In this document: one piece after another, positions 19,206 to 29,496 of the stretch
Numbering within the stretch: the stretch's first letter is position 1
How the letters are laid out: every line of letters starts with the position of its first letter
Assembly (NCBI GenBank): GCA_024711325.1
Contig: JANJTC010000005.1
Coordinates: 1,140,172 to 1,204,171 of the forward strand
DNA: 64,000 nucleotides
Direction: 5' to 3'
Source of the DNA: Bacteriovoracaceae bacterium
GTDB taxonomy: Bacteria; Bdellovibrionota; Bacteriovoracia; Bacteriovoracales; Bacteriovoracaceae
Position numbers and translations under genes: made by a program
The notes under the pieces: model-generated
What the model saw: the letters and a program-made list of their open reading frames with translations, nothing else
What the model was told of the DNA's origin: nothing
Database searches by the model: none

Positions 19206-20078
19206 ATGGCCGGAAGCATCTGGAAAGGTTCGATAAGTTTTGGATTGCTAAATATTCCTGTCACCTTACAAAAGGCCCAGGAAGGACATGAGCTAAGCTT
19301 TAAAATGCTCGATCAAAAAGACCTTTCTCCTATTAAATACAAAAAAGTAAACGCTAAAGATGGAAAAGAAGTTCCCTGGCCTCGTATTGTAAAAGGATAT
19401 GAATATGAGTCGGGCCAGTACGTCATCATGAATAAGGAAGATTTTAAGGCGGCCAATCCTAAGGCCACTCAGACAATTGATATCGAAGACTTTGTAAGCT
19501 TTGAAGAAATTGATCTTATGTTTTTTGAAAAACCTTATTATCTGGTGCCTCAAAAAAATGGAGTGAAAGGTTATTTCCTTTTGTGTGAGGCCCTTAAGAA
19601 AACGAATAAAGTCGCTATTGCAAAGATCGTAATCAGAACAAAAATGCATCTCGCCTGTATTATGGCCAAAGACAATTATCTTGTGCTTGAAATGTTACGT
19701 TTTGCTCATGAAGTTCTTCAGACAGATGAGGTTGATTACATTAAAGATTCTGAAAAACCGAAGTTTAGCCCTAAAGAGATTAAGATGGCGCAGGAACTCA
19801 TCGATGGAATGACAGGAAAATGGAAACCGGAGCAGTATAAAGATACTTATAATGACGACATCATGAAGATAATTAATCTTAAAATTAAGGCCGGAGAGGG
19901 TCATGAAATTGATTATGGTGAATTACCTAAAGAGGAAAAAGGTAATACCGGAAACGTGGTAGATTTGATGCCGCTGTTAAGAAAATCTTTGGAACAGAAG
20001 AAAAAAGAACGAGCTTCTGGAAGTACGACTAAGAAAAAAACCACTAAAAAGGTTTCCGGCCGTAAGAAGGCCAGTTAA
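19206..20078 (+). CDS. ku: Ku protein for non-homologous end joining
   Basis: The 290-residue bacterial Ku starts with the typical MAGSIWKGSISFGLLNIPV and contains the core barrel that homodimerises around DNA ends. A lysine-rich tail (from about residue 265, KKKERASGSTTKKKTTKK) is the usual C-terminal extension for DNA binding and ligase contact. It recruits LigD, encoded 8 bases downstream in the same operon. The AAAGGAG ribosome site lies just before the ATG. Single-copy Ku with LigD is enough for repair of double-strand breaks when no sister copy is present. Confidence 0.96.
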   Translation: MAGSIWKGSISFGLLNIPVTLQKAQEGHELSFKMLDQKDLSPIKYKKVNAKDGKEVPWPRIVKGYEYESGQYVIMNKEDFKAANPKATQTIDIEDFVSFEEIDLMFFEKPYYLVPQKNGVKGYFLLCEALKKTNKVAIAKIVIRTKMHLACIMAKDNYLVLEMLRFAHEVLQTDEVDYIKDSEKPKFSPKEIKMAQELIDGMTGKWKPEQYKDTYNDDIMKIINLKIKAGEGHEIDYGELPKEEKGNTGNVVDLMPLLRKSLEQKKKERASGSTTKKKTTKKVSGRKKAS

Positions 20079-20086
20079 GGAGTCTG

Positions 20087-22537
20087 ATGAAGAAAAATTC
20101 ACTTCAGGAATACAACAAGAAAAGAGATTTTAAAAAAACTAAAGAGCCTGGTGGGAAAAAAACAAGTAAGAAATCTTCTAAACCAATATTCGTGGTGCAA
20201 GAACATCATGCAAGGCGCCTCCATTATGATTTCAGGCTGGAGCTGGAAGGTGTCTTAAAAAGCTGGGCGGTTCCCAAGGGACCGTCACTGGATCCTGCTG
20301 ATAAAAGACTTGCGGTCCAGACCGAGGATCACCCTATTGAGTACGCCAGCTTTCATGGGACCATTCCTCAAGGAGAGTATGGAGGAGGTGAAGTTTTCAT
20401 TTGGGATCATGGTACCTGGGAATCGGATGATGAAGATCCTGCTCAGGCACTGGAGAAAGGGCAATTAAAGTTTAGGCTTAAAGGAAAAAAATTAAACGGC
20501 AGTTTTGTTCTGGTCAGGACTCGCTATAAAGCTGATGAAAATAAGAAGAACTGGTTACTTATAAAACATCATGATGAGCAGGAAGTTCCAGGATATAAAT
20601 TAAAAGAAATATCGAAAGGCAAAAAATCCGCAAAAAAGGTGAGTAAGAAAAAGGCCATCAAAAAAAAAGTTGAAACCTTAGGGCATGATCCCTGGCCGGG
20701 TTTTATTCCGCCTCAATTACCCCGGCTTGTCACCAGTGTACCTGAAGAAGGCGGGAACTGGATTCATGAAATGAAATTCGATGGGTATCGAATGCAGGCC
20801 CATTTAAAAAATGGTGTCGCTCAATTTTATACCCGTAATGCTCTTGATTGGAGCAATACTTTTCCCCACTTGCTCAATTCGATTGAACAATTACCAGTGA
20901 AAAATGCCATCATTGATGGAGAAATCGTTGCTTTGGATGAGAAAGGGAAAACTCATTTTCAAAGACTTCAAAATACCTTGAAAAGTAAAAATGATAAAAA
21001 TCTTCTCTACTATGGATTTGACCTCTTGTATTTAAATGGCCTTGATTTAAGAGGACTACCCCTGATTGAAAGAAAAGAGCAACTCAAAGAGATATTGTCT
21101 GATACATCCTCTTTTATTCATTACAGTGAGCATATTCTTGAAGAAGGTGAAGATTTCTACCGAGTCTCTTGTGAACATAAATTGGAAGGGATCGTTTCAA
21201 AATTGGCCGATAGTCCCTATCTTTCTGGAAGAAACGACTTTTGGGCAAAAACCAAATGTTCAACTCGGCAGGAATTTGTCATTGGTGGATGGACCGATCC
21301 TCAAGGTGGCAGGACCGGAATTGGGGCCTTACTCTTAGGAATTTATGAAAAGGGTAAATTACGATATGCGGGAAAAGTAGGAACTGGTTTTAATAATAAA
21401 ACACTAAAGGATTTAAAAAAAGAACTCTCTTCACTGGAGCAAGAAGAATCTTCGTTTGATATCAATTCTCCCAAAGGTAAAAGCCTTCATTGGGTAAAAC
21501 CGGTTAAAGTGTGTGAAGTTTCATTTGGTAACTGGACGGATGAAGGAATTCTTAGAGCTCCCGTTTTTCAGGGACTCAGGGAAGATAAACCTGCCAAGGA
21601 TATACACATGGAAAAGCCCAAAAAAACTCTTTCAAAAAGAAAGTTAAGTATTGTCCGGGAAATATCATCACCCGATAAGATACTATTTAAAAATGAGAAG
21701 ATTACCAAACAGCAGGTGGCGGACTTTTATCAGTCAATAGCCTCCGATATGATTCCTTATCTGGCAGGAAGGCCCCTTTCACTTGTCAGATGCCCCAATG
21801 GGGGAGAAGGTCATTGTTTTTTCCAAAAACACATTACTGGAAACATCCCTGATTCTTTTCACACCTTTCCCATACAAGAGGGAAAAGGCGAGGGGACCTA
21901 TCTTTCCATTGATTCTGCAGAGGGACTGCGTGAGCTGGTTCAGCTCAATGCCTTTGAGATTCATGCCTGGAACTGCCAAGCGGAAGATTATATGTGGCCT
22001 GATCAGATCGTCATGGATCTTGACCCGGGTCCTGGTGTTCCCTGGGAAGATGTCATTGAAGCGGCCTTTGAATTAAAAGAGATGCTGGAAGATCTGGAAC
22101 TCGAGAGTTTTGTTAAGCTCACAGGTGGAAAGGGGCTTCATCTTCATATTCCTGTAGAGCCTATCTATGACTGGGACCAAATCAAGTCATTTGCCCAGGG
22201 ACTTGCGATAGAACTTGTGGCCAGGCATCCTCAGAAGTATGTCGCGAACATGTCTAAGAAAATTCGGAAGAATAAAATCTTTGTCGATTATTTACGGAAT
22301 GGTTATGGAGCAACAGCAGTCGTCCCATACTCTTTACGGGCAAAACCAATGAGTGCAGTGGCCCTTCCTGTGGATTGGAAAGAGTTGAGAAAAATAAAGG
22401 GGCCTCATGACTTTACGCTGGATAAGGCCCGAAAAAAAATAAAGGCCCGAAAAAAAGATCCTTGGGAGAAAATGCTAAAACTTAAGCAAAAAGTTTCTAT
22501 TCTAACTCCGGCCAGGAAAAGAAAAAAATCAGCTTAA
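20087..22537 (+). CDS. ligD: Multifunctional DNA ligase D
   Basis: The 816-residue protein has the Pseudomonas-type order of three activities. The 3'-phosphoesterase domain (about 30-185) shows HHARRLHYDFRLE and the PQGEYGGG segment. The ATP-dependent ligase (about 210-510) has nucleotidyl lysine Lys230 in KFDGYR. The primase/polymerase domain (about 535-800) carries metal aspartates Asp644 and Asp646 in VMDLDPGPG and the TGGKGLHLHIP segment. Together they trim, fill in and seal broken ends held by Ku. All key residues appear intact. The basic linkers are rich in lysine. Its stop overlaps the convergent lipoprotein gene by 4 bp. Confidence 0.96.
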   Translation: MKKNSLQEYNKKRDFKKTKEPGGKKTSKKSSKPIFVVQEHHARRLHYDFRLELEGVLKSWAVPKGPSLDPADKRLAVQTEDHPIEYASFHGTIPQGEYGGGEVFIWDHGTWESDDEDPAQALEKGQLKFRLKGKKLNGSFVLVRTRYKADENKKNWLLIKHHDEQEVPGYKLKEISKGKKSAKKVSKKKAIKKKVETLGHDPWPGFIPPQLPRLVTSVPEEGGNWIHEMKFDGYRMQAHLKNGVAQFYTRNALDWSNTFPHLLNSIEQLPVKNAIIDGEIVALDEKGKTHFQRLQNTLKSKNDKNLLYYGFDLLYLNGLDLRGLPLIERKEQLKEILSDTSSFIHYSEHILEEGEDFYRVSCEHKLEGIVSKLADSPYLSGRNDFWAKTKCSTRQEFVIGGWTDPQGGRTGIGALLLGIYEKGKLRYAGKVGTGFNNKTLKDLKKELSSLEQEESSFDINSPKGKSLHWVKPVKVCEVSFGNWTDEGILRAPVFQGLREDKPAKDIHMEKPKKTLSKRKLSIVREISSPDKILFKNEKITKQQVADFYQSIASDMIPYLAGRPLSLVRCPNGGEGHCFFQKHITGNIPDSFHTFPIQEGKGEGTYLSIDSAEGLRELVQLNAFEIHAWNCQAEDYMWPDQIVMDLDPGPGVPWEDVIEAAFELKEMLEDLELESFVKLTGGKGLHLHIPVEPIYDWDQIKSFAQGLAIELVARHPQKYVANMSKKIRKNKIFVDYLRNGYGATAVVPYSLRAKPMSAVALPVDWKELRKIKGPHDFTLDKARKKIKARKKDPWEKMLKLKQKVSILTPARKRKKSA

Positions 22538-23310
22538 TAGGTCTTTAGAATAAAGTACTCCAACAGGCCCTGGATTTCTTTTTTCTTTTGCTTGAAGTGA
22601 TCTTTTTGTTCCGTAGATAGAGTCGGAATTAGTTTCTTGAGCATCTCTAAATTCTTATTCCCGGTTAAACTCTTTTTTTGATAATTCTTGAAAGCTTCGG
22701 TAATCAGTTCTTCCTTCATCTCTAATGGAACTTCTTTCTCAAAGATGGTCTTTAGCTTATCACTTAAGTCCATTCTTCTGGAAATCCTGAGACCGCTTCT
22801 TTCTTTGAAGTATTCTTCATATTCTGATAAAAGTTTTTCCTGGGAAGAGTTCATGGAACCTAAGAAAAATTTGAAGCGCTCCTGAAAGCGTTTCTTGCGA
22901 TCATCCTCATTTTGCTGTTTTTCCACCCGTTTCTGTTCTTCCTTCAGTCTTTTGAAAAAGGATTTTTGCTGCTCTTTATCTAACCTGGCCATCGGGCGTG
23001 ACACCATGGCAGAAAAATTGGCCGCGATTTTTACATAGTCTTTTTCTAATTGGGAGTATTGATCCTCTAGTTTTTCAGGTGCTTCAAAGCTTACTTCTTT
23101 TAAGATCTTCAGAATTTCTCGGGCCAAAGGTTTTGAGTCATTTAAGAAGCGATCAACATCTTTGTCCAATTGTTGTTCTTGTTCAGTATTTAAGGGAAGG
23201 CGCTTGTTTACCTGGTGGGTTATCAGATTATCAGCATGATCAATGGCAAACTTTTTTAGGGCACAGCCGTGACTTAATAAGAGGAGCATTAGAAGTACGA
23301 TCGTTTTCAT
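22534..23310 (-). CDS. DUF6279-like lipoprotein
   Basis: The signal peptide ends in a lipobox (LLSHGC, Cys16), so this 258-residue protein is probably anchored to a membrane facing the periplasm. The mature part is almost entirely charged helix, rich in Glu, Lys and Gln, and fits the DUF6279 lipoprotein pattern (NKRLPLNTEQEQQLDKDVDRFL). The family name is from memory. The function is unknown. It stands alone and ends inside the last codon of ligD. Confidence 0.75.
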   Translation of the reverse strand: MKTIVLLMLLLLSHGCALKKFAIDHADNLITHQVNKRLPLNTEQEQQLDKDVDRFLNDSKPLAREILKILKEVSFEAPEKLEDQYSQLEKDYVKIAANFSAMVSRPMARLDKEQQKSFFKRLKEEQKRVEKQQNEDDRKKRFQERFKFFLGSMNSSQEKLLSEYEEYFKERSGLRISRRMDLSDKLKTIFEKEVPLEMKEELITEAFKNYQKKSLTGNKNLEMLKKLIPTLSTEQKDHFKQKKKEIQGLLEYFILKTY

Positions 23311-23449
23311 GATTCACCTATATCTTCCCTGATATATACTTGCACAGATTAATTCATAAGATAATGACCCAGAATGATTACCTGATTGTCGTGCACGGGT
23401 ATGCGCCAGATCATTTGTCAAATCCAGACAAGTTTTGCAATCTATTATA

Positions 23450-24139
23450 ATGGTGAACCCAGAAAACTACCGGTCGAGTAAAGACTACCGGGAAATCCTT
23501 CGTATCCTTCAAAAAGCTTCTCTTCTGCAGGAGAACTTTCTCTGGCAGTCTCATGCCTTGGGGAGAAATATAATCCCCGTACAGCATTTTGAGATTGATT
23601 TCGTGGCCCGAGAAGTAGTGGTGAGTATTGATCCTCAGCGTTTTAAGCTCGCCGCTGAACTGCCGCTTTATGTAAAACTTGATTATCGCACCAGCGTTTT
23701 TAAAGTGATGGATTTTAGGCAAAATCAAAGCACCATTCATTTTTCATTCCCCACAGAAGTTAAAACTCAAGAACTGAGGACTCTGCCTCGGCACCAGTTC
23801 TTACCCAATGAAGAAAAAGTTGTAAGTATCAGACCCTCACTTACAACTGGGACAAGGGATTCAGGTGCCGAGCTGCAAATGAGGATTTTGGATGCTTCGG
23901 TTAATGGGTTAGGTCTTATGGTTTCAGAACGCAACCGATCTTTTCTGAAGAATAATCGCATTTTATGGGTCACTAAATTAGACGATATTGAATTAGAGTA
24001 TCCACTTTTGGCCGAAGTTGTTTATATCAACAATGAGGTTGAACCAAAATATCAGGTCAGAAAGCAAAGGGATCTTAAAGTGGGAATTAAAATTTCAGGC
24101 TCATTTCCATGCGAAGTCTTTCAAAAATTTATTCAATGA
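23450..24139 (+). CDS. PilZ-like domain protein
   Basis: The 229-residue protein is predicted cytoplasmic. Its C-terminal half, from about residue 120, has a PilZ-like layout: an arginine (SIRPS), then DASVNGLGLMVSE, matching the DxSxxG part of a cyclic di-GMP site. The first RxxxR element is weakly conserved, so ligand binding is uncertain. The N-terminal half could be a YcgR-like partner domain. I chose ATG 23450; a TTG at 23435 is also possible and neither has a clear ribosome site. It is followed 7 bases later by an M23 peptidase gene and is probably co-transcribed. Confidence 0.7.
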   Translation: MVNPENYRSSKDYREILRILQKASLLQENFLWQSHALGRNIIPVQHFEIDFVAREVVVSIDPQRFKLAAELPLYVKLDYRTSVFKVMDFRQNQSTIHFSFPTEVKTQELRTLPRHQFLPNEEKVVSIRPSLTTGTRDSGAELQMRILDASVNGLGLMVSERNRSFLKNNRILWVTKLDDIELEYPLLAEVVYINNEVEPKYQVRKQRDLKVGIKISGSFPCEVFQKFIQ

Positions 24140-24146
24140 GGTCATT

Positions 24147-25115
24147 GTGAAATTACTCTTGGTTCTTATCCTGTGTTTGGGGAACGTCTGGGCGCATGAA
24201 AAAGAACTTAAAACCCGTGCAGATGAATTTGCTTATGGTGATTATAAATCTCAGAGGCATCATCCCTGGCCTTTTCCAATCCTGTCTATCGGTCACAACA
24301 TGCAATCATTTCAGAATTATGGAGGTTATCCATACTGGCACGACGGTCTGGATATCCGCTCAGTCAGTGATCAACCAATCTATGCCTCGACAGGTGGGAA
24401 AATTGTTAATATCGAAAACTACCAACGAGGTAATCCACTATATTGGGAAGTCGCAATCCTGGATAATGAGGGTTTTGTTTGGAAGTATCACCACGTAGAT
24501 CGCAGCAGTATGCCGGCGGAATTGTTCCGAGCCTATAAAGACGGTGCTCCAATCGCGGCAGGAACTTTTATCGGTAATGTCGTTAAGTGGAGTGTCACAA
24601 CATTTGGTGAACGCTATCATCATTTGCATCTTCTCATCGTCGCTAAAGATGGAAAATATATTAACCCTTATCTTTTGATGGAACCTCTGGCAGATAGAGA
24701 GGCCCCCCTTATTAAACAAATTGGGATAGCTAAGAATCATCGTCCGATTAAGGGTCAGGAGGTTTCGGGTGAGCATGCCTTATACGTGGAAGCTTCCGAT
24801 CTGACTTTGCATGATAAATTCATTCTTCCTCCGCATAAAATTTCTTACCGGTTAAATGGGGGAGAAGAGAAGGTTGTTTGGGAGTTTGTGAATCTTCCCT
24901 CAGGAAAGAATGACCGGGATTTTATTGAAGACTTTTACATGAGTGGCACTTGTGGAAATTATCAGTGCCGTCAATTCTTCATTAATTTGAATTTCACCCC
25001 GGAAGCACCCAGAAAAACTTGGAAGCTTCCTGCGGGGAAACATGAGATAAAGGTATTTGCTGAAGATATTGTGGGCAATCGAAGCGAGAAAACTTTCCAG
25101 TGGAAAGTCCTCTAA
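24147..25115 (+). CDS. Exported M23-family peptidase
   Basis: I chose GTG 24147 because GAGG lies just upstream and it gives a clean signal peptide (MKLLLVLILCLGNVWAHE). The mature protein has an LytM/M23 zinc peptidase fold: HDGLDI supplies His65 and Asp69, and HLH supplies His159 and His161. Such enzymes cut peptidoglycan peptides; some lack activity and work as activators. The C-terminal 130 residues form a beta-rich domain (KTWKLPAGKHEIKVFAEDIVGNRSEKTF) like an immunoglobulin-type module. Its stop overlaps the convergent transporter gene by 4 bp. Confidence 0.85.
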   Translation: MKLLLVLILCLGNVWAHEKELKTRADEFAYGDYKSQRHHPWPFPILSIGHNMQSFQNYGGYPYWHDGLDIRSVSDQPIYASTGGKIVNIENYQRGNPLYWEVAILDNEGFVWKYHHVDRSSMPAELFRAYKDGAPIAAGTFIGNVVKWSVTTFGERYHHLHLLIVAKDGKYINPYLLMEPLADREAPLIKQIGIAKNHRPIKGQEVSGEHALYVEASDLTLHDKFILPPHKISYRLNGGEEKVVWEFVNLPSGKNDRDFIEDFYMSGTCGNYQCRQFFINLNFTPEAPRKTWKLPAGKHEIKVFAEDIVGNRSEKTFQWKVL

Positions 25116-26287
25116 CGACTTCTTATGCCCATAATTGCAATGTAGCCATAACAAAGAGTTGGAAGCAGGAAAGCGGTTCTGAGTCCCATGGTATCTGCCA
25201 TTTGGCCAGTGAGAACCGGGATTAAGGCGCCGCCGAGAATGGCCGTTGCCATGAGTCCCGAACCTTTATGCTCTTCACCCATTCCCAGACCTTTAATTCC
25301 CAGAGTGAAAATAGTTGGAAACATAATGGAATTGCAAAGACCAACTAGGATCATACTGTAGACCGATATCATTCCACGCGAATTGATCGAAATCAGAATC
25401 AAAGCGATGGCACCCATAGCGTGAACAGTGAGAACTTTTCCTGGAGCAAATTTTTTCAAGGTAAAAATACCAAAGAATCTTCCCACCATGGCAAATCCCC
25501 AATAGACAGCAACCAGACTTGCGGCCTGAGTTTCAGAGGTCGTGGTGGTTTCTACAATGTAGTTTACTAAAAATGTACCAATGGCAACTTCGGCACCAAC
25601 ATAGGTGAAGATCCCGATCATCCCCATGATGAGTCCGGGCTCTTTGAATACTTTTTTCCATGAACTATTGCTTTTCTCTTCAGATTTAATTTCTGGTAAA
25701 TGAAGTCGAGAAAGCAGGATGGCAATGACAATTAAAACGGCGGCAATGAAGAGGTAAGGATATTTCACCCCTTCAGCGTTAGTTGTCTGATCTAATTTAG
25801 AAAGAATGAAGTAGGCACCAAAAAAAGGCGCCAGAAATGTTCCAAAAGAGTTGAAGGCCTGAACCATGGTAAGTCTGGATGAAGCAGTCTCTTTAGGTCC
25901 AATGACAGACACATAAGGATTGGCAGCAACTTGCAGAAGCACAATACCGGCAGCGAGAATGAAAAGAGCAAATAAAAATAACCCATAAGTATGAAGCGAA
26001 ACAGCCGGATAAAAAAGTAAACAGCCCAGGGCCGTTACAATAAAGCCCAGGACCATGCCTTTATGATAACCAATTTTCTCAATGATCTTACTGGCCGGGA
26101 TTGAAGTTAAACCGTAGGCCCCAAAAAAACAAAATTGAACCAGGGCCGCTTGTCCGTAATCCAGCTGAAAAACAACTTTCAAATAGGGGACCAGGATATC
26201 GTTTAGACAGGTGATGAAACCCATCATAAAAAAGAGAACGGTCAGAGAAGTCAGAGCCTTCTTTTGCATGGAGTTCCTTTGGTTCAA
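25112..26287 (-). CDS. FucP/GluP-type sugar:proton symporter (MFS)
   Basis: The 391-residue protein has about 12 membrane helices and the signatures of the FHS family (fucose, glucose/galactose): FFMMGFITCLNDILVPYLK at the N terminus, LVQFCFFGAYGLTSIPAS and LLQVAANPYVSVIGP in the middle. It probably imports a hexose with a proton across the inner membrane. It is a single gene, so no catabolic partner is indicated. A ribosome site (AAAGGAAC) precedes the ATG. Confidence 0.88.
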   Translation of the reverse strand: MNQRNSMQKKALTSLTVLFFMMGFITCLNDILVPYLKVVFQLDYGQAALVQFCFFGAYGLTSIPASKIIEKIGYHKGMVLGFIVTALGCLLFYPAVSLHTYGLFLFALFILAAGIVLLQVAANPYVSVIGPKETASSRLTMVQAFNSFGTFLAPFFGAYFILSKLDQTTNAEGVKYPYLFIAAVLIVIAILLSRLHLPEIKSEEKSNSSWKKVFKEPGLIMGMIGIFTYVGAEVAIGTFLVNYIVETTTTSETQAASLVAVYWGFAMVGRFFGIFTLKKFAPGKVLTVHAMGAIALILISINSRGMISVYSMILVGLCNSIMFPTIFTLGIKGLGMGEEHKGSGLMATAILGGALIPVLTGQMADTMGLRTAFLLPTLCYGYIAIMGIRSR

Positions 26288-26333
26288 AAAGGAACTAATA
26301 CACCATGATTCTCATGCGTTGTGAAGATTGATC

Positions 26334-28694
26334 TTAGTATCGAAGAGATGTATTTGACTTTAACTTTTGAAGAAACATTTCTAATTGAGGGCGTAGTCTC
26401 TCGGCTTCTTTTTTATCGCCGGATTCAAGCAAGATCCGAAGCTCTTTTTTCTCATCGAAGATGACTTTAAAGTTTACCGACTTAACCTGAAGTATGAAAT
26501 TCTTCTGATTTCGGACCAGAACCTTAAGAAGTTGGGTCTCAGAATCATTGCGCGAAATCTTATCATTAAACACATCAGACAAAGTTATGCGAGGATCTTC
26601 CGCAATACTCAGGGCCACCGTTGTAAGCGGCTTGTTGGCGGAATCGGTTTTTGCATCAATAATATCTTTTGCTGCGACACGACGGGCCCCCTGCATATCG
26701 GCCAGGGCCGCATTCATTTGAGCTTTTTTCCATTTGGAAAGTTGGGTTTCGGAGTTGGAGACGGAGGCCTGATTAAGCTCTGAACCACCCATTTGATTAT
26801 TGAATGAAGTTGGGGTTGCGTTTGTCGTAGGTCGTTCATTCATTATTCTCTCGGTCAAAGCTTCCGTTTGAGAAGGACTAAGACTGCGGCCTTTGCTTTT
26901 TGTTACATTATTTACAATTTTTTTCGTTTCATCTTTTGTGACAGGACGATTTTTTGGCATATCCTGTAGCCTGCGACGAATTTCATCCTGAATCTCTTTT
27001 AACTCATTATTATTATCTTTAAAAACTTCGGAGAGATTATCCACAGCAGAATCCGTGGAAGATGCTGAGCTGGAATATTCACTGGGTGTAGATGCCTGGC
27101 CTTGTGCCGGCGCTGATGGAGCAAGTTTCTTCAGTGATTTATCAAGACTAGCTACTACAGGGGAAGATTGAGTAGGAGTTTTGTCCTGTTGGGTATAGAC
27201 CTGTGACTGTCGTTCCGGAATTTCGGCCTGGGCAACCAGAGTTCCATCATCTTTAGGTAGAATCCCGTTTAGAACAAGAATATCTTTTGTCTTTGGATCA
27301 AGATTTTTCGGAGAACCAATCATAGAAAGAAGAAGGGCATCAACTTCTGAATTGGATGATGAAGCAAGTTTACTGTGAAGAGTTCCCGGTTTCTTAGACT
27401 CCTGGTACTTTTTAAAGATAGAGCAAGTGATAGTTCCTTCAACGCAAGTATCATCGGTCAGTTTACATAGCGTGTTTGTCAGGTTTCCAATTTCATTATT
27501 ATACTTCTCACCTCTGTAGGCCTCGAGTGGTCGAGATGATTCAATTGGAGTTAATGAGACTCCAACATCAGTATTTACTTTCGACAAATGCCTCTTGCCT
27601 TTTTCATCCTTATTTTCACAGGTCGCAAGAAGCTTAAGATTGTTATTTATGAGTTCTTGAGTTGAAGCTACTTCCTGTTTGTCGGGCAGTGTCTTTGAAA
27701 GAGAAAGTTTGGAGAAGTTCCCAGCATAATCATTGTAAAGACGACCTTTTTGAAATTCATCTGAGCAAATGTTTTCCTTCAATGTCTTAAATGACTTTTC
27801 ACAACTGTCGGCCAGGTTCTGATCAAAACTCTTTGCATTCTCAGGACTATAAAGGGCCTTTCTCAGATTATCCAGATTTCCAGGAGCAGAAATCTTTTTT
27901 ATAAAACTCACAAACTTCTCGGAAGATTTTAGATGTGGAGCGATCAGGGGATGATTGAAAAGATTTTGTTTTAAGCTTGCGATATCCCCATCATAATTTT
28001 CAATCAGCTCATCAGAGTTAAAGATATCGTTTACGGATTCAAACTTTTTAGGGTCTAGTTTTTGAATGAGTGAAATGAGATCTTTATCCAGGGCCTCTTC
28101 AATACTTAAAGTAGAGAAGAAGAGAATGTCCCTTTCAGGGATGAAGCATTGGGTTTCATTCCGACTGAGAAGAGTTTCCCTTGGATGGAAGTCTTCGTTT
28201 CTGGAAAGAAACTTGGCCAGATCATTGGACAGTTCATGGGAGAGTTTCTCAAAGAACTTGTTGTTTTCCAAAAGTTTCTTAGCGGCCTCAGATTTACATC
28301 CAGATAGCAAATCCTGATTTGTTTTCATTTTACAGGCGGAAATGGCCTTTTCAAATGAACCTTGAGTATTAAAGAGAGTTTTTAGTTTGGCTGAGCTTAA
28401 TAAATTATTGGTCAGATTTTTCTTATATTCATTTAGAGATGATTCCAAAAAATCTTTTTGAAGCTCAGGAATGTTTTCATTGATCTTTTCATTATAGAGG
28501 GTTTCAAATTGAGGTTTGCATTTATTACAAAGTTCAGTCGTCCTCTTGAGCTTAAATGAATCGAGAGTGGTAGGACTAAAACAATTTGGAAGGGAGAGTT
28601 TTTTGGCAAAACTCGTGAGTTTATCTTCCTCGCAGATCTCTTCTGAGAACGAGTTGAATGAGATGAATAAAAGAAAGATAAACCACTTCATCAT
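26334..28694 (-). CDS. Large exported protein of unknown function
   Basis: A signal peptide (MMKWFIFLLFISFNSFSEE) is followed by about 770 residues with no family I recognise. The first 440 residues are helical and cysteine-containing (CNKC, LPNCF, several single Cys). The middle (about 500-560) is low complexity, rich in Ser, Ala and Pro. The C-terminal part is charged helix. The ATG overlaps the stop of the upstream exported protein as ATGA, so they form an operon and may act together in the periplasm or outer membrane. Confidence 0.75.
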   Translation of the reverse strand: MMKWFIFLLFISFNSFSEEICEEDKLTSFAKKLSLPNCFSPTTLDSFKLKRTTELCNKCKPQFETLYNEKINENIPELQKDFLESSLNEYKKNLTNNLLSSAKLKTLFNTQGSFEKAISACKMKTNQDLLSGCKSEAAKKLLENNKFFEKLSHELSNDLAKFLSRNEDFHPRETLLSRNETQCFIPERDILFFSTLSIEEALDKDLISLIQKLDPKKFESVNDIFNSDELIENYDGDIASLKQNLFNHPLIAPHLKSSEKFVSFIKKISAPGNLDNLRKALYSPENAKSFDQNLADSCEKSFKTLKENICSDEFQKGRLYNDYAGNFSKLSLSKTLPDKQEVASTQELINNNLKLLATCENKDEKGKRHLSKVNTDVGVSLTPIESSRPLEAYRGEKYNNEIGNLTNTLCKLTDDTCVEGTITCSIFKKYQESKKPGTLHSKLASSSNSEVDALLLSMIGSPKNLDPKTKDILVLNGILPKDDGTLVAQAEIPERQSQVYTQQDKTPTQSSPVVASLDKSLKKLAPSAPAQGQASTPSEYSSSASSTDSAVDNLSEVFKDNNNELKEIQDEIRRRLQDMPKNRPVTKDETKKIVNNVTKSKGRSLSPSQTEALTERIMNERPTTNATPTSFNNQMGGSELNQASVSNSETQLSKWKKAQMNAALADMQGARRVAAKDIIDAKTDSANKPLTTVALSIAEDPRITLSDVFNDKISRNDSETQLLKVLVRNQKNFILQVKSVNFKVIFDEKKELRILLESGDKKEAERLRPQLEMFLQKLKSNTSLRY

Positions 28695-29287
28695 AGCTCT
28701 CTTTTATATTTTGCTCCGGCATCTCTTAGTATTCGGTAGTAGTCCTTCAGAATGACTTCTGAAGGAGTCCCTTTCATTCTTTTCATCTGATATTCCACAT
28801 AGTCCAAGACGGTTCCGTCATCAAACTTATCGACTTTATTGAGATTTACCTTCCACTTGGCCATATCCAGGATAAAGGAATCAAATTTTAAACTTACAGC
28901 AAATTTTATGATGCTTCCTTGAACAACATCAAATTGAATATTGTCACAAGTAAGTTGATCCTCATTTTCCTTCCAGACTCGTGCGATCTTTTTAGCAATG
29001 GTGTCCTCGTCATCTTTACTCACATCAACACAGGCCGCTTCAAGGATTTTTCTTTGATATTTGTAGACAAATCTTCCTTGAGGGTTTGGATCTTTTTCCA
29101 TATCACCTATGTACATGCACAAACCTCGAAGCTTCTTCGGGTTGGAACATTTCAATTCTACACTCGCTAGCTGAGCGACTTTAATTACTGGTCTAAGTGC
29201 TGAAGTTGAGTCCTCGTTGCAATCAGCATCTGCTGCAAAGAGATTTGCAGCTAATAACATGAGAGTAACAGCAGTAACGAATCTCAT
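28691..29287 (-). CDS. Exported protein of unknown function
   Basis: The 198-residue protein has a signal peptide (MRFVTAVTLMLLAANLFAADA) and a helical mature part with several cysteines (ELKCSNPKKLRGLCMY, LEAACVDV, LTCDN). I recognise no family. It is the first gene of a two-gene operon with the 786-residue exported protein, sharing 4 bp at the junction. Disulfide bonding in the periplasm is plausible from the even spread of cysteines but cannot be shown. Confidence 0.75.
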   Translation of the reverse strand: MRFVTAVTLMLLAANLFAADADCNEDSTSALRPVIKVAQLASVELKCSNPKKLRGLCMYIGDMEKDPNPQGRFVYKYQRKILEAACVDVSKDDEDTIAKKIARVWKENEDQLTCDNIQFDVVQGSIIKFAVSLKFDSFILDMAKWKVNLNKVDKFDDGTVLDYVEYQMKRMKGTPSEVILKDYYRILRDAGAKYKREL

Positions 29288-29496
29288 AGATTTATCCCTA
29301 AGGAAAAACAGTTTATAGATGTCATATCGGCTTGTTGGACATGATCTTGAGCATTTTATTCTTGCCGCTTTCTATTGGCGAAGTTAGGTGTTGGAACTTA
29401 AGATTTCTTGATTTTTAAAGAAGCAATCATTCAGAACTTTTCTAAAATCAAATATAAGATATGCTTTTTAATCATACTAAAGTCTTTGGAGGAACA

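Noticed and set aside
24018..24146. Long N-terminal extension of the M23 peptidase
   Set aside because: The extension lies inside the PilZ-like gene; the GTG at 24147 has a ribosome site and gives a clean signal peptide.
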